Positions 17,548-27,051 of a stretch of 64,000 nt of DNA are shown piece by piece. The notes below the pieces were generated by a model. That model had not been told where the DNA came from. It made no database searches and saw only the letters and a program-made list of their open reading frames with translations. The number at the start of each line of letters is the position of its first letter. Within the stretch, counting starts at the first letter, position 1. The position numbers were made by a program, and so were the translations under genes. Origin of the DNA: Caulobacteraceae bacterium (GTDB taxonomy: Bacteria; Pseudomonadota; Alphaproteobacteria; Caulobacterales; Caulobacteraceae). The stretch covers positions 350,982 to 414,981 of the forward strand of contig JAUJMO010000003.1 in the NCBI GenBank assembly GCA_030446805.1, written 5' to 3'.

Positions 17548-18243
17548 GTGCTCGGTCTAGGAAAGCCGCCCCGACCTCGCGTCGTGGCTTTTGACGTCAT
17601 CGGCACCCTGTTTCCGATCGCTCCCCTGCAGCCGGCCGTGGAAAGGCTCGGCCTGCCCGCCGCTGCGGTGCGGGGCTGGTTCGCCGCCGGTCTGCGGGAC
17701 AGCTTCGCCCTGGCGGCCACCGGCGGGTTCAAACCCCTGGTGGCCGTGCTGCAGCAGGCGCTGGAGGCCGTGCTGGCCGAACACGGGGTGGAGGACGCCT
17801 CGGCCCAGGACAAAGCGGCCCTGCTGAAGGGGCTGGAGCACCTGCCGCCGCGCCCGGACACCGCCGCGGCCTTCGGCGCCCTGGCCGGCGCCGGCATCGG
17901 CGTGATGGCCCTGACCAACGGATCGGACCCGTCCACCCGCAAGCTGCTGGGCGGAGCCGGGTTGGAAGGCTTGGTGGACCATGTGGTGTCGGTGGAGGCG
18001 GTGGAGCTGTCCAAACCCCGGCGGGAAGCCTACGCCCACGCCGCCCAGGTTGCGGGCGTCGGGCTGGACGCCATGGCCCTGGTCGCGGCCCACAGCTGGG
18101 ACATCCAGGGCGCAAACGCCGCCGGCATGACCACGGCCTATCTCAACGTCGAGCGGCCCTTCTCGAAGGTGATGCGCAAGCCCGACCTGGAGGGTGGCAG
18201 CCTGAGCGAGTTGGCGGAGGCCTTGGCGGCGCTCAAGACCTGA
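17548..18243 (+). CDS. HAD-superfamily hydrolase, haloacid dehalogenase type II-like
   Basis: 231 aa. It starts with GTG seven bases after AAGGAGG. HAD motif I is FDVIGTLFP (catalytic Asp at about residue 15; the second Asp of DxD is Ile, as in type II haloacid dehalogenases, which carry a non-Asp residue). Motif II is ALTNGS, motif III is LSKPRREAY, and motif IV is AAHSWDIQGANAAGM. These match (S)-2-haloacid dehalogenase-like proteins. The reaction could be hydrolytic dehalogenation or another HAD reaction. It is divergent from the glycosyltransferase and lies just upstream of putA. Confidence 0.82.
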   Translation: MLGLGKPPRPRVVAFDVIGTLFPIAPLQPAVERLGLPAAAVRGWFAAGLRDSFALAATGGFKPLVAVLQQALEAVLAEHGVEDASAQDKAALLKGLEHLPPRPDTAAAFGALAGAGIGVMALTNGSDPSTRKLLGGAGLEGLVDHVVSVEAVELSKPRREAYAHAAQVAGVGLDAMALVAAHSWDIQGANAAGMTTAYLNVERPFSKVMRKPDLEGGSLSELAEALAALKT

Positions 18244-18481
18244 TCTCCAGCGTCTGGACACGGAAGCTGTCGCGGCCCTGCCCGCCCGGGAGCCGCCCGG
18301 CGGGATCGGGCTGCGCCCAAGGTTCGCGCCGCCGGGACGGCGAGGTCCAGGAGGCTTGCGCCGCGTCGGAGGCGCTGCACGGCACGAGCCTACGGCTTGC
18401 GGAAAGCGGGGCGACTGAGGCGTCACCCCGTGGCGCTTTGGAGGCTCCCTTTCCGCGGAGGGAAGAGCTACATCTTCCCGC

Positions 18482-21400
18482 ATGCACGCGCTTTCCACTC
18501 GGGCCCAACCGACCTTCACCCAGGACTGGGACGCGCTCGACCGCTTCAAGCACCAGGACGAGACGGAAGCGGTGGCGGCCTTGCTGCAACGTGCGCCGTT
18601 GGACGCGGCGGGGCGGGCGGCCGTGCTGGCGCGGGCCGAAGCGCTGGTGGTCGAAGCGCGGCGCTCGGCCAAGCGGTCGGGGGTGGTGGAGAGCTTCCTT
18701 CAGCAGTTCTCCCTGTCCACCAAAGAGGGGCTGGTCCTCATGGGGCTGGCGGAGGCGCTGCTGCGCACGCCGGACGAGGACACCAAGGACGCGCTGATCG
18801 CCGAGAAGATCAGTTCGGCCGACTGGGCCAGCCATGTGGGCAAGAGCGAGAACGTGCTGGTCAACGCCTCGGCCTGGGGCTTGATGCTGACAGGCAAGAT
18901 CGTGGAGCCGGACGAGCAGGCCAAGCGCGACCTGGGCGGGTTCCTCCGGCGCATGGCCGGGCGCATGGGCGAGCCGGTCATTCGCCAGGCGGTGGCGCAG
19001 GCCATCCGCATCATGGGCGAGCAGTTCGTGCTGGGGCGCAACATAGAGGCCGCGCTGAAGCGCGCCCGCCGCGACGGCTGGATGTGTTCGTTCGACATGC
19101 TGGGCGAAGGCGCGCGCACGCCGGCGGACGCCGCGCGCTACGAGCAGGCCTATGCGGACGCGATCGAGGCGGTGGGACGCGCGCGGGAGAACCAGAACGT
19201 GGGGCCCGAGCAGGGGCACGGGGTCTCGGTCAAGCTTTCCGCGCTGTCGCCCCGCTACGAGGCCCTGCAGGAGGCGCGGGTCTGGGAGGAGCTGTATCCG
19301 CGGCTGAAGCGGCTGGCCCTGATCGCCGCGCGCCACGATCTGAACTTCTGCATCGACGCGGAGGAGGCGGACCGGCTGGTCCTCTCGCTCAAGCTGCTCG
19401 ATCGGCTGGCGCGCGAGCCGGAACTGGGCGCCTGGACGGGGCTGGGTCTGGCGATCCAGGCCTATCAGAAGCGCGGGCCCCATGTGGTCGAAGCGGTTGC
19501 CAGGCTGGCCCGCGAGACCGGGCGACGCCTGATGGTGCGCTTGGTCAAGGGGGCCTATTGGGACGGCGAGATCAAGCGGGGGCAGGTGAACGGCCGCCCG
19601 GACTACCCGGTCTATACGACCAAGGCGGCGACCGACCTGAGCTATCTGGTCTGCGCCCAGGCCATCATCGACGCCGCACCGCACCTCTACGGCCAGTTCG
19701 CAACCCACAACGCCCACACCTTGGCGGCGGTGAACGCCATGGCCGAGGCCCCCGGCGTGCCCATCGAATTCCAGCGCCTGCACGGCATGGGCGAGGCGCT
19801 CTACGAGGCCGCCATGCGCAGCTCCAACAGCGTGGTGCTTCGGGCCTATGCGCCCGTGGGCGGGCACGAGGACCTGCTGCCCTACCTCGTCCGGCGGCTG
19901 CTGGAGAACGGGGCCAACACCAGCTTCGTCCATGCCCTGCTGGACGAGAACGTGCCGGCGAGCGAGGTGGTCTCCGATCCGATCCGTCGCGTGGAGGCCC
20001 GTCCCGGCCCGCACCCGCGGATTCCCACGCCGCGCAACGTCTATGGCGACCGCCCGAACAGCCTGGGCGTGGACCTGTCCTCCACGCCGGAGCGCCAACG
20101 CCTGGTGGCCGCCGTCCGCAAGCTCGACGGGGAGCGGCTGGGTGCGGCGCCGATCGTGGCCGGCAAGCCCGGCTCCGCCGGCCCCGTCCTGCCGGTGGTC
20201 AGCCCCGCCGACCACGGACGCCTGCTGGGCGAGGCGCGCGAAGCCACGCCCGAAGACATCGACGCGGCCTTCCGCTCCGCCCAGTCGGTTCAGCGCGAAT
20301 GGGACGAAGCGGGGGGGCGGGCCCGTGCGGGCATTCTCCGCGCCATGGGTGACGCGCTCGAGCGCAACATGGACCGGCTGGTCGCCATCTGTGTTCGCGA
20401 GGCGGGCAAGACCCTGGTCGACGGCGTGGCCGAGGTGCGCGAGGCGGTCGATTTCTGCCGTTACTACGCCCTACTGGCGGAGCAGCAGTTCGGCGAACCG
20501 GAGCTGTTGAACGGCCCCGTGGGCGAGACCAACCACCTGAGCCTGCACGGCCGCGGCGTGTTCGTCTGCATCAGCCCGTGGAACTTCCCGCTGGCCATCT
20601 TCACCGGCCAGATCGCCGCGGCGCTGGCCGCCGGCAACGCCGTCCTGGCCAAGCCCGCCGAGCAGACCCCTCTGATCGCGGCGGAGGCCGTGCGTCTGTT
20701 CCACGCCGCGGGGCTGGACCCGCGCCTGCTGCATCTGCTGCCCGGACGGGGCGAAACGGTCGGGGCGGCGCTGACCGCCCACCCCGACATTGCGGGGGTG
20801 GCCTTCACCGGGGGGACCGATACGGCGCGGCTGATCAACCGGACCCTGGCCGGGAAGGACGGCCCCATCGTTCCCCTGATCGCCGAGACGGGCGGGCTGA
20901 ACGGCATGTTCGTCGACACCACCGCGCTTCGTGAGCAGGTGATCGATGACGTGATCCTGTCGGCCTTCGGCTCCGCCGGCCAGCGTTGCTCGGCGCTGCG
21001 GCTGCTCTTCCTGCCGGAGCCCAGCGCGGATCTGGTCATCGAAGGGCTGTCCGGCGCCATGGACGCGCTCAACATGGGGGACCCTGCGGACCCTGCCACC
21101 GACATCGGCCCGGTCATCGACGCGGACAGCAAAGCCATTCTCGACCGCCACACCGAGCGGGTGAAGCAGGAGGCCAACGTGCTCAAACAGCTCACGCCCG
21201 GGCCAGAGCTGGCGCGCGGCACCTATTTCACCCCGCTCATGGTCGAGATCCCGGTGGCCGACTTCCTGGAGCGCGAGGTGTTCGGGCCGGTCCTTCACAT
21301 CGTGCGCTATGACCCCGACAAGCTGGAGGAGGTGGCGGGCAAGCTCGCCGCCCGGGGCTTCGGCCTCACCCTGGGCGTCCACAGCCGGATCGAGAGCTTC

Positions 21401-21625
21401 GCGCGCCGCGTGCAGGCCCTGGTTCCGGCCGGCAACGTCTACGTCAACCGCTCCATCATCGGGGCGGTGGTGGGCGTGCAGCCCTTCGGCGGGGAAGGCC
21501 TCAGCGGCACCGGCCCCAAGGCGGGCGGGCCGCATGCGCTGTCCCGTTATGCGGTGGAACGCGCGGTCAGCGTCAACATCACCGCCCAGGGCGGCGACCC
21601 CGCACTGCTGAACCTGGGGCTCTGA
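18482..21625 (+). CDS. putA: Bifunctional proline dehydrogenase / glutamate-semialdehyde dehydrogenase PutA
   Basis: 1047 aa. The PRODH TIM barrel spans about residues 150-470 (VSVKLSALSPRYE, YQKRGPHVVEAVARLARET, RLVKGAYWDGEIK, YGQFATHNAHT, EFQRLHGMGEALYE). The aldehyde dehydrogenase domain follows at about 545-1030, with ISPWNFPLAIFTGQ, AETGGLNGMFVD (general base Glu) and FGSAGQRCSALRLLF (catalytic Cys). It oxidises proline to glutamate via pyrroline-5-carboxylate, using FAD then NAD. There is no N-terminal ribbon-helix-helix domain, so this is the short non-DNA-binding type and regulation must come from elsewhere. The GH43-like gene follows 3 bases after its stop. Confidence 0.97.
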   Translation: MHALSTRAQPTFTQDWDALDRFKHQDETEAVAALLQRAPLDAAGRAAVLARAEALVVEARRSAKRSGVVESFLQQFSLSTKEGLVLMGLAEALLRTPDEDTKDALIAEKISSADWASHVGKSENVLVNASAWGLMLTGKIVEPDEQAKRDLGGFLRRMAGRMGEPVIRQAVAQAIRIMGEQFVLGRNIEAALKRARRDGWMCSFDMLGEGARTPADAARYEQAYADAIEAVGRARENQNVGPEQGHGVSVKLSALSPRYEALQEARVWEELYPRLKRLALIAARHDLNFCIDAEEADRLVLSLKLLDRLAREPELGAWTGLGLAIQAYQKRGPHVVEAVARLARETGRRLMVRLVKGAYWDGEIKRGQVNGRPDYPVYTTKAATDLSYLVCAQAIIDAAPHLYGQFATHNAHTLAAVNAMAEAPGVPIEFQRLHGMGEALYEAAMRSSNSVVLRAYAPVGGHEDLLPYLVRRLLENGANTSFVHALLDENVPASEVVSDPIRRVEARPGPHPRIPTPRNVYGDRPNSLGVDLSSTPERQRLVAAVRKLDGERLGAAPIVAGKPGSAGPVLPVVSPADHGRLLGEAREATPEDIDAAFRSAQSVQREWDEAGGRARAGILRAMGDALERNMDRLVAICVREAGKTLVDGVAEVREAVDFCRYYALLAEQQFGEPELLNGPVGETNHLSLHGRGVFVCISPWNFPLAIFTGQIAAALAAGNAVLAKPAEQTPLIAAEAVRLFHAAGLDPRLLHLLPGRGETVGAALTAHPDIAGVAFTGGTDTARLINRTLAGKDGPIVPLIAETGGLNGMFVDTTALREQVIDDVILSAFGSAGQRCSALRLLFLPEPSADLVIEGLSGAMDALNMGDPADPATDIGPVIDADSKAILDRHTERVKQEANVLKQLTPGPELARGTYFTPLMVEIPVADFLEREVFGPVLHIVRYDPDKLEEVAGKLAARGFGLTLGVHSRIESFARRVQALVPAGNVYVNRSIIGAVVGVQPFGGEGLSGTGPKAGGPHALSRYAVERAVSVNITAQGGDPALLNLGL

Positions 21626-21628
21626 GCC

Positions 21629-23056
21629 TTGGGGCTCGTGCTGGAGCCGCCGGCGTCCGCGGGGCACGGCTTCAAGGTCGAGATCGAAGGTGCGGATCCG
21701 CACGCGGCTTCCCGGACCCTGCGCGTCACCGGGCCCGGCCGGGACGGCGTCGACCGGACGCTCGAGCACCATCTGCCCGACACGGGCCAGAACGCCTGGC
21801 TGGACCTGTTCCAGGCCTTGTCGGGGGCATTCGGCACGCGGCCGCCCCTCAGCCGCGCGGCGGTGGAGCTTCCCAGGGGCGCTTCGCCGCTCCAGCCGCT
21901 CCTGACCGAGCCGATCTCGCCGGACATTCTCTACGGTTACGGCGACCCCAGCGTCGTGCGGGTGGACCGCGCGGGGGAGCCGCCTGCCTGGTACCTGCTG
22001 GTCACCTCCAACGACGCCCCGAACGTCTTTCCCATCCTGCGTTCCGATACCCTCCGCGACTGGCGCCTGGCCGGCTTCGTCTTTCCTCAAGGGCACACGC
22101 CCGAGTGGACGCTCACCGGCGAGAACGCGGCCGATTTCTGGGCGCCGGAGATGCATCGGGTCGGCGCCGAATACTGGGTCTGTTTCGCCGCTCGCGAGCA
22201 CGACCGAACCCTGGCCATCGGTCTGGCCCGGTCGTCCAGCCCCGAGGGGCCCTTCGAGGCGGGCCCGGCGCCTCTGGTGGGCGGCGGCGTGATTGATCCG
22301 CACATCCGCCTGGATCGCGACGGCGCGCCCTGGCTGCTGTGGAAGGACGACGACAACGGCCCCTGGCCCCCGCTCCTGGCCGACTTCCTGCGCGAGCTTG
22401 GCCGCATCGACCGCCTGTTCCCCGAAGAGGTGGATCGGCGCACGGCCGCCTTGCTGCAGACCCTGGATCCCTGGACCCAAACCCTGGAGCCGATGGAGCG
22501 CTTCTGCGTGGAGCAGCCGATGATCGAAGCCGTCACCGCGGACTTCTCCGGCTTTCGCGAGCGTCTGGAAGCGATGGGGGACGCGCCGGGCGCCCCGGCC
22601 ATCCTGCACGCGCTCAAGACCCGCGTCTGGGCTCAGCGGCTTGCGCCCGACGGGGGCGGCCTAGTGGGCGGACGCCAGCTCGTGCTGGTGAACGACCAGC
22701 CCTGGGAGGCCCATCTGATCGAGGGCGTCTGGGCGACCGAGCACGACGGGCGCTGGTACATCTTCTACGCGGGAAACGACTTCTCCACACCGCACTATGG
22801 GATAGGCGTGGCCGTGGCCGACCACCCGCTCGGGATCTATGTGAAACAGCCCGACCCCTTGCTGGGCTCCACCGCCGAGTGGGTCGGCCCGGGCCATCCG
22901 TCCGTGGCGCCCGGAGCTGACGGGCGGCCGCGCCTGTTCCTGCACGCCTATCCGCCCGGGCAGGTGGGCTACAAGGCTTTCCGAGCGCTCCTGACCACCG
23001 AGATTCGCTTCGAAGGGGACCGCGTAAGCCTGGGACCGTCCGGCCCGGCCCATTGA
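21629..23056 (+). CDS. GH43-like five-bladed beta-propeller glycosidase
   Basis: 475 aa, starting at TTG 21629 or GTG 21638, with no strong ribosome-binding site, so translation may be coupled to putA. The part after about residue 100 has the features of a family-43/68-type propeller: ILYGYGDPSVVRV (an acidic residue on the first blade), DFWAPEMHRVGAEYWVCFAA (WAPE motif), GGVIDPHIRLDRDGAPWLLWKDD (central acid), then WATEHDGRWYIFYAGNDF and GPGHPSVAPGADGRPRLFLH. Many GH43 enzymes act on arabinan or xylan. No signal peptide is seen, implying a cytoplasmic substrate. The first 90 residues are unrecognised. The pairing with putA is odd metabolically. Confidence 0.7.
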   Translation: MGLVLEPPASAGHGFKVEIEGADPHAASRTLRVTGPGRDGVDRTLEHHLPDTGQNAWLDLFQALSGAFGTRPPLSRAAVELPRGASPLQPLLTEPISPDILYGYGDPSVVRVDRAGEPPAWYLLVTSNDAPNVFPILRSDTLRDWRLAGFVFPQGHTPEWTLTGENAADFWAPEMHRVGAEYWVCFAAREHDRTLAIGLARSSSPEGPFEAGPAPLVGGGVIDPHIRLDRDGAPWLLWKDDDNGPWPPLLADFLRELGRIDRLFPEEVDRRTAALLQTLDPWTQTLEPMERFCVEQPMIEAVTADFSGFRERLEAMGDAPGAPAILHALKTRVWAQRLAPDGGGLVGGRQLVLVNDQPWEAHLIEGVWATEHDGRWYIFYAGNDFSTPHYGIGVAVADHPLGIYVKQPDPLLGSTAEWVGPGHPSVAPGADGRPRLFLHAYPPGQVGYKAFRALLTTEIRFEGDRVSLGPSGPAH

Positions 23057-23203
23057 AGGCGGCTCCGGAGCCGGCGCCTTCCGGGCTGTTCAGGCCCTGA
23101 GCCGCGCGCCCGTCCTTCGCGCTTAAGCGCCTCGGCCTCTTGAGCCCCGTCCCGAAACCGGTCTAGCGTCGCGCTCCCTACGCAAGACCACGAGGAAGCG
23201 CCC

Positions 23204-23497
23204 ATGGCCAGCAACCCCAAAGCCAAAGCCGACGCCCCCACGGGCGGCAAGCCCAACGCGCTGCAGCAGCCGTTGACGCCGTCTCCGGAGCTAGCGGCGG
23301 TGATCGGCTCCTCCGACCAGCTTCCGCGGGGCGAGGCGGTCAAGCGAGTCTGGGACTACATCAAGTCCAACAAGCTGCAGGACGCCAAGGACGGGCGTCA
23401 GATCAATACGGACGACAAATTGTCCGCGGTCATGGGCGGCGAAAAGCAGATCAGCATGTTCCAGATGAACAAGCATCTGGCCCAGCACCTGAAATAG
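23204..23497 (+). CDS. Stand-alone SWIB/MDM2-domain protein
   Basis: 97 aa, with GAGGAAG six bases before the ATG. The SWIB fold is seen in LTPSPELAAVIGSSDQLPRG, VKRVWDYIKSNKLQDAKD and INTDDKLSAVMGG, then FQMNKHLAQHL. SWIB domains are known from eukaryotic SWI/SNF complexes and occur in bacteria as short basic proteins of unclear, probably chromatin-related, function. The 20-residue N-terminus is Lys/Ala/Pro-rich like a DNA-binding tail. It appears monocistronic. Confidence 0.9.
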   Translation: MASNPKAKADAPTGGKPNALQQPLTPSPELAAVIGSSDQLPRGEAVKRVWDYIKSNKLQDAKDGRQINTDDKLSAVMGGEKQISMFQMNKHLAQHLK

Positions 23498-23610
23498 GCG
23501 GTCGGGCCCGCGCAGCAGGGCGCGGTCGCCGGAGGCGGTCCCGCCCTGGCTTTGCGGCGGGCCGGCGCCAGCCTCCGGAGCGCTTCAGCCGCCGGGGGAG
23601 GGCGCTCCCC

Positions 23611-24273
23611 TCAGGGCGCCGTGGCGGCTCCGGGCTCAGCGGCAGGCGTCTCGCCGGCCAGCGCCTTGGCCGCCCGCACGGCCGCGACGGCCCGTTCACC
23701 CACCTGTTCCGGCGTCCAGCCGGGCTTGTAGAGCTCCGATCCCAGGCCGAAACCGTCCGCACCGGCTTCGCGCCACTCGGGCATGGTCGCGGGTCCCACC
23801 CCGCCCACCGCATGCACCCGGGCGTCCGGGGGCAGGACGGCCTTTAGCGCCTTGACGTGCGCCGCGCCGTAGGTCGAGGCGGGAAACAGCTTCAGGTGCC
23901 GCGCGCCGGCGGCATAGGCGGCGAAGCCCTCGCTGGCGGTGGCGAAGCCGGGCAGGGGAACCATGCCGCGCTCCAGGGTGCGGCGGATCACGGCCGGATC
24001 GGTGTTGGGCGAGACGACGATGCGCCCGCCGACCTGGGCCACGGCGTCCACGCGCTCAGGCGAGAGCACGGTCCCGGCGCCCCAGACGAGCCGGCCTTCG
24101 AACCGGGCCAGACGGCCGATGCTGTCCAGCGGGTCGGGAGAGTTCAGCGGCACCTCCACCACGCGGACCCCGGCGGAGTGCAGGGCTTCGGCCACCCCTT
24201 CCACCTCCTCGGGCTTCACCCCGCGCAAGATGGCCACAATGGGGGTTTCGGCCAGGGCGTCCTCGAGCGTCAT
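23611..24273 (-). CDS. dgoA: 2-dehydro-3-deoxy-6-phosphogalactonate aldolase
   Basis: 220-aa class I KDPG/KDPGal aldolase. Visible are ETPIVAILRGVKPEEV with the catalytic Glu region, VEVPLNSPDPLDSI, GAGTVLSPERVDAVAQVG, FPGF-like PLPGFATASEGF and the Schiff-base Lys in HLKLFPAS (about residue 131), then VGGVGP. The SPDPLDSI loop and its position beside dgoK favour phosphogalactonate over phosphogluconate. It splits the substrate to pyruvate and glyceraldehyde-3-phosphate. The start overlaps the dgoK stop (ATGA on the minus strand), and it is the last gene of the operon. The C-terminal Ala/Pro tail is short and unconserved. Confidence 0.93.
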   Translation of the reverse strand: MTLEDALAETPIVAILRGVKPEEVEGVAEALHSAGVRVVEVPLNSPDPLDSIGRLARFEGRLVWGAGTVLSPERVDAVAQVGGRIVVSPNTDPAVIRRTLERGMVPLPGFATASEGFAAYAAGARHLKLFPASTYGAAHVKALKAVLPPDARVHAVGGVGPATMPEWREAGADGFGLGSELYKPGWTPEQVGERAVAAVRAAKALAGETPAAEPGAATAP

Positions 24274-25175
24274 GCGGTTCTCCCGTGCAGGGCCGCCAGT
24301 CCGGCGAGGGCGGCCTCCTCCCCGTCGCACACCTCGGAGGACACGCCGCGCAGGGACAGGGCCTTGCGGTACCAGCGGCAAAGGCCGAGGTCGCCGATCA
24401 GCTGCACCGGCGCGCCGGGGTCCACGCCCAGCAGGGCGGGCGTGCCCGCGACCTCGGCGCCGATCAGCAGGCCGGAAAGATAGTCGGCCGCGGTTCCGGC
24501 CGGCTTGCCGTCGGCCACGATGCGGCCACGGGCGGAGAACAGCCGGGTGGACAGGGCGTCGCCCTCTCCGGCCGCCTCCACGCCCTCCGCAAAGGCCGCC
24601 TCGTCGCCGGGCTCGTCGTCCGTCCGCAAGACGGAATGCTTGCGCAGCACCGCGAACAGTTCGCCCGTCATGGCGGTAGCGAAGCGGACCAGGCGGCCGT
24701 CCTCCACCAGCGCCCATTTGGCATGGGTGCCCGGGTGGCAGATCAGGTGGCGGCCGGCGGCGCGGGCCGGGTCCATGGAGACCCAGCCCAGGATCTGGGT
24801 CTCCTCGCCGCGCATCACGTCGGAAGCGCCGGTCACCCCGGGGCAGGAGACGCCCGGAACGATGCGAATGTCGGGCGCCACCGCGTGCAGGGCGCGGGCG
24901 AGATCCTCCAGGCTCGTGGGGCAGCGATCGTAGGGGACCACCGTCCAGCCCAGGTTGGAGCCGATCATGCCGCACAGGATGGCGGGCAAGCCTTCGGCCC
25001 CCATGGCCGGACGGACCTCGCCCCCGAAGCGCGCGGCGGCCTCGCCGGGCTGCAGCCGTCCCACCCCCAGGGGGAACTCCTGGTGCCGGAGGACCGCGCC
25101 ATCCTCGGCCAGGGTCCAGGCGCGCAGGTTTGTCGTGCCCCAGTCGCAGGCCAGCAGGCTCGCGCCGCCGGGCAT
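24270..25175 (-). CDS. dgoK: 2-dehydro-3-deoxygalactonokinase
   Basis: 301 aa with the family signature LLACDWGTTNLRAWTL at the N-terminus (ATP phosphate-binding), ILCGMIGSNLGW, a VPGVSC motif, MRGEETQILGW and ICHPGTHAKWALVEDG. It phosphorylates 2-keto-3-deoxygalactonate at C6. It sits between the dehydratase (zero-base gap: the dehydratase stop directly precedes its ATG on the minus strand as read right to left) and dgoA (4-base overlap), so all three are one transcript with tight coupling. Confidence 0.95.
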   Translation of the reverse strand: MPGGASLLACDWGTTNLRAWTLAEDGAVLRHQEFPLGVGRLQPGEAAARFGGEVRPAMGAEGLPAILCGMIGSNLGWTVVPYDRCPTSLEDLARALHAVAPDIRIVPGVSCPGVTGASDVMRGEETQILGWVSMDPARAAGRHLICHPGTHAKWALVEDGRLVRFATAMTGELFAVLRKHSVLRTDDEPGDEAAFAEGVEAAGEGDALSTRLFSARGRIVADGKPAGTAADYLSGLLIGAEVAGTPALLGVDPGAPVQLIGDLGLCRWYRKALSLRGVSSEVCDGEEAALAGLAALHGRTA

Positions 25176-26909
25176 TCAGTGGCTCTCCCGCAGGACTTCG
25201 CTGGAGGACTTGCCCACCAGGAAGTCGAGGTCTGCGCCCTTGTCGGCCTGCATCACGGTGTCGATGTAGAGCTTGTACCAGCCCCGGGTGAACTGCGACG
25301 GGGTGCGGCCGGCCTCCCAGGCCTGCCGCCGGCGGGCGAGTTCGGCGTCGTCCACCAGAAGCTCCAGTCGACGCTCGGGCCCGTCGATCTCGATGAGGTC
25401 GCCGTCCTGCACCAGGGCCAGAACGCCGCCGGCCTCGGCCTCCGGCGAGACGTGCAGGATGACGGTGCCGTAGGCCGTGCCGCTCATGCGGGCGTCGGAA
25501 ATGCGGATCATGTCGCGCACGCCCTGCTCCAGCAGCTTGCGGGGCAGGGCCATGTTGCCGACCTCCGGCATGCCCGGATAGCCCTTGGGGCCGCAGCCCT
25601 TGAGCACCAGGATGGACTGCGCATCCACCTCGAGGTCGGGGTCGTCGACGCGCGCTTTGTAGTGTTCGATGTTCTCGAACACGACCGCGCGGCCCTTGTG
25701 GGTCAGGAGCGCAGGGGTGGCGGCGCTGGGCTTCACGATGGCCCCATCGGGGGCCAAGTTGCCGCGCAGCACCCAGACGCCCGAGGAGGGACCGATCGGC
25801 GCCTCGCGCGTGCCGATCACCTCGGGGATGAAGGTCTCGGCCGCCGCGGCGATGTCGCCCTGGGTCAGCCCCGAGACGGTGAGCGCGCCGGAGCGCAACA
25901 CCGGCCCGATCTCTTTGAGCACGGCGGGCACCCCGCCGGCGTCGGAGAAGTTCTCCATCAGGTACTGGCCCGAGGGCTTGAGGTTCACCAGCAAGGGGAC
26001 TTCGCGGCCCAGCCGGTCGAAGTCGTCCTGTGTGAGCTCCACGCCCACGCGGCCGGCCAGGGCGATCAGGTGGATCACCGCGTTGGTCGAGCCCCCCACG
26101 GCCGCGTGCACCAGAATGGCGTTCTCGAAAGCCTCCCGCGTGAGCACGCGGGAGATGCGCAGGTCGTCCTTGACCAACTGGACGATCCGCCGGCCGGTGA
26201 TGTGCGCCAGCGCCTGGCGGCGGCTGTCCACCGCGGGCAGGGTGGCGTTTTCAGGCAGGCAGAGGCCCAGGCCCTCGACGATGCTGGCCATGGTGGAGGC
26301 CGTGCCCATGGTGTTGCACACGCCCGCGCTGCGGCTCATGCCGCGCTCGGCGGCCATGAAGTCGGCCAGCGTCATCTCGCCCGCGCGCACCGCTTCGGAA
26401 AAGCGCCAGACGTCCGTGCCGGAGCCGATGTCCTTGCCCCGGAACTTGCCGTTCAGCATGGGGCCGGACGAGACGAACATCACCGGCAGGTCCACGCTGG
26501 CGGCGCCCATCAGGAGCCCGGGCGTGGTCTTGTCGCAGCCGCCCAAGAGCACCACGCCGTCCAGCGGGTTGGCGCGGAGGCTTTCCTCCACCTCCATGGC
26601 CAGGAGGTTGCGGTAAAGCATGGCCGTGGGGCGCATCTGGGTTTCCGGCAGGCTCATGGCCGGGAACTCGATGGGAAAGCCGCCCGCCTCCCAGACGCCG
26701 CGCTTCACGTGCTCGGCCAGCTGCTTCAGCCCGACCTGACAGGTGACCAGCTCCGACCAGGTGTTGGCGATGCCGATCACGGGACGGCCGTCGAACACGT
26801 CCTCGGGCACGCCGGTGCCCTTCATCCAGCTGCGGTGGATGAAACCGTCGCGGTCCAGCTTGCCGTAGCTGCGCGTCGACCGGAGGGGCTTGCGGGGGGC
26901 GTCGGCCAT
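25176..26909 (-). CDS. IlvD/Edd-family sugar-acid dehydratase (galactonate/arabinonate type)
   Basis: 577 aa. The family's Fe-S cysteines are in GGCDKTTPG, AGVCNTMGTASTMAS and LKGCGPKGYPGMPE; HAAVGGSTNAVIHL and RMSGTAYGTVILHV are also conserved. The LDRDGFIHRSWMK start and the length are those of pentonate/galactonate dehydratases more than of IlvD itself. With the kinase and aldolase downstream it most simply converts galactonate to 2-keto-3-deoxygalactonate (DeLey-Doudoroff route); L-arabinonate or D-fuconate are alternatives. It is the first gene of the minus-strand operon; its promoter should lie at about 26910-27050. Confidence 0.9.
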   Translation of the reverse strand: MADAPRKPLRSTRSYGKLDRDGFIHRSWMKGTGVPEDVFDGRPVIGIANTWSELVTCQVGLKQLAEHVKRGVWEAGGFPIEFPAMSLPETQMRPTAMLYRNLLAMEVEESLRANPLDGVVLLGGCDKTTPGLLMGAASVDLPVMFVSSGPMLNGKFRGKDIGSGTDVWRFSEAVRAGEMTLADFMAAERGMSRSAGVCNTMGTASTMASIVEGLGLCLPENATLPAVDSRRQALAHITGRRIVQLVKDDLRISRVLTREAFENAILVHAAVGGSTNAVIHLIALAGRVGVELTQDDFDRLGREVPLLVNLKPSGQYLMENFSDAGGVPAVLKEIGPVLRSGALTVSGLTQGDIAAAAETFIPEVIGTREAPIGPSSGVWVLRGNLAPDGAIVKPSAATPALLTHKGRAVVFENIEHYKARVDDPDLEVDAQSILVLKGCGPKGYPGMPEVGNMALPRKLLEQGVRDMIRISDARMSGTAYGTVILHVSPEAEAGGVLALVQDGDLIEIDGPERRLELLVDDAELARRRQAWEAGRTPSQFTRGWYKLYIDTVMQADKGADLDFLVGKSSSEVLRESH

Positions 26910-27051
26910 GCCCCAGTCCTAAGACCTGTTCTCGATGGTTGTCATCCCGGAAAGCGCCGGCCGACTCAAAGGCCGACGGGCATACCGACTCTCGGGCGCC
27001 GCTTGGCTTCCAAGCAAGGGAGTCTAAGTTGGGAACCGAGGTGGTCTGAGG

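Noticed and set aside
18482..18700. Ribbon-helix-helix DNA-binding domain at the PutA N-terminus
   Set aside because: The N-terminus goes directly into the PutA helical region without the RHH pattern, so PutA is unlikely to be a repressor.
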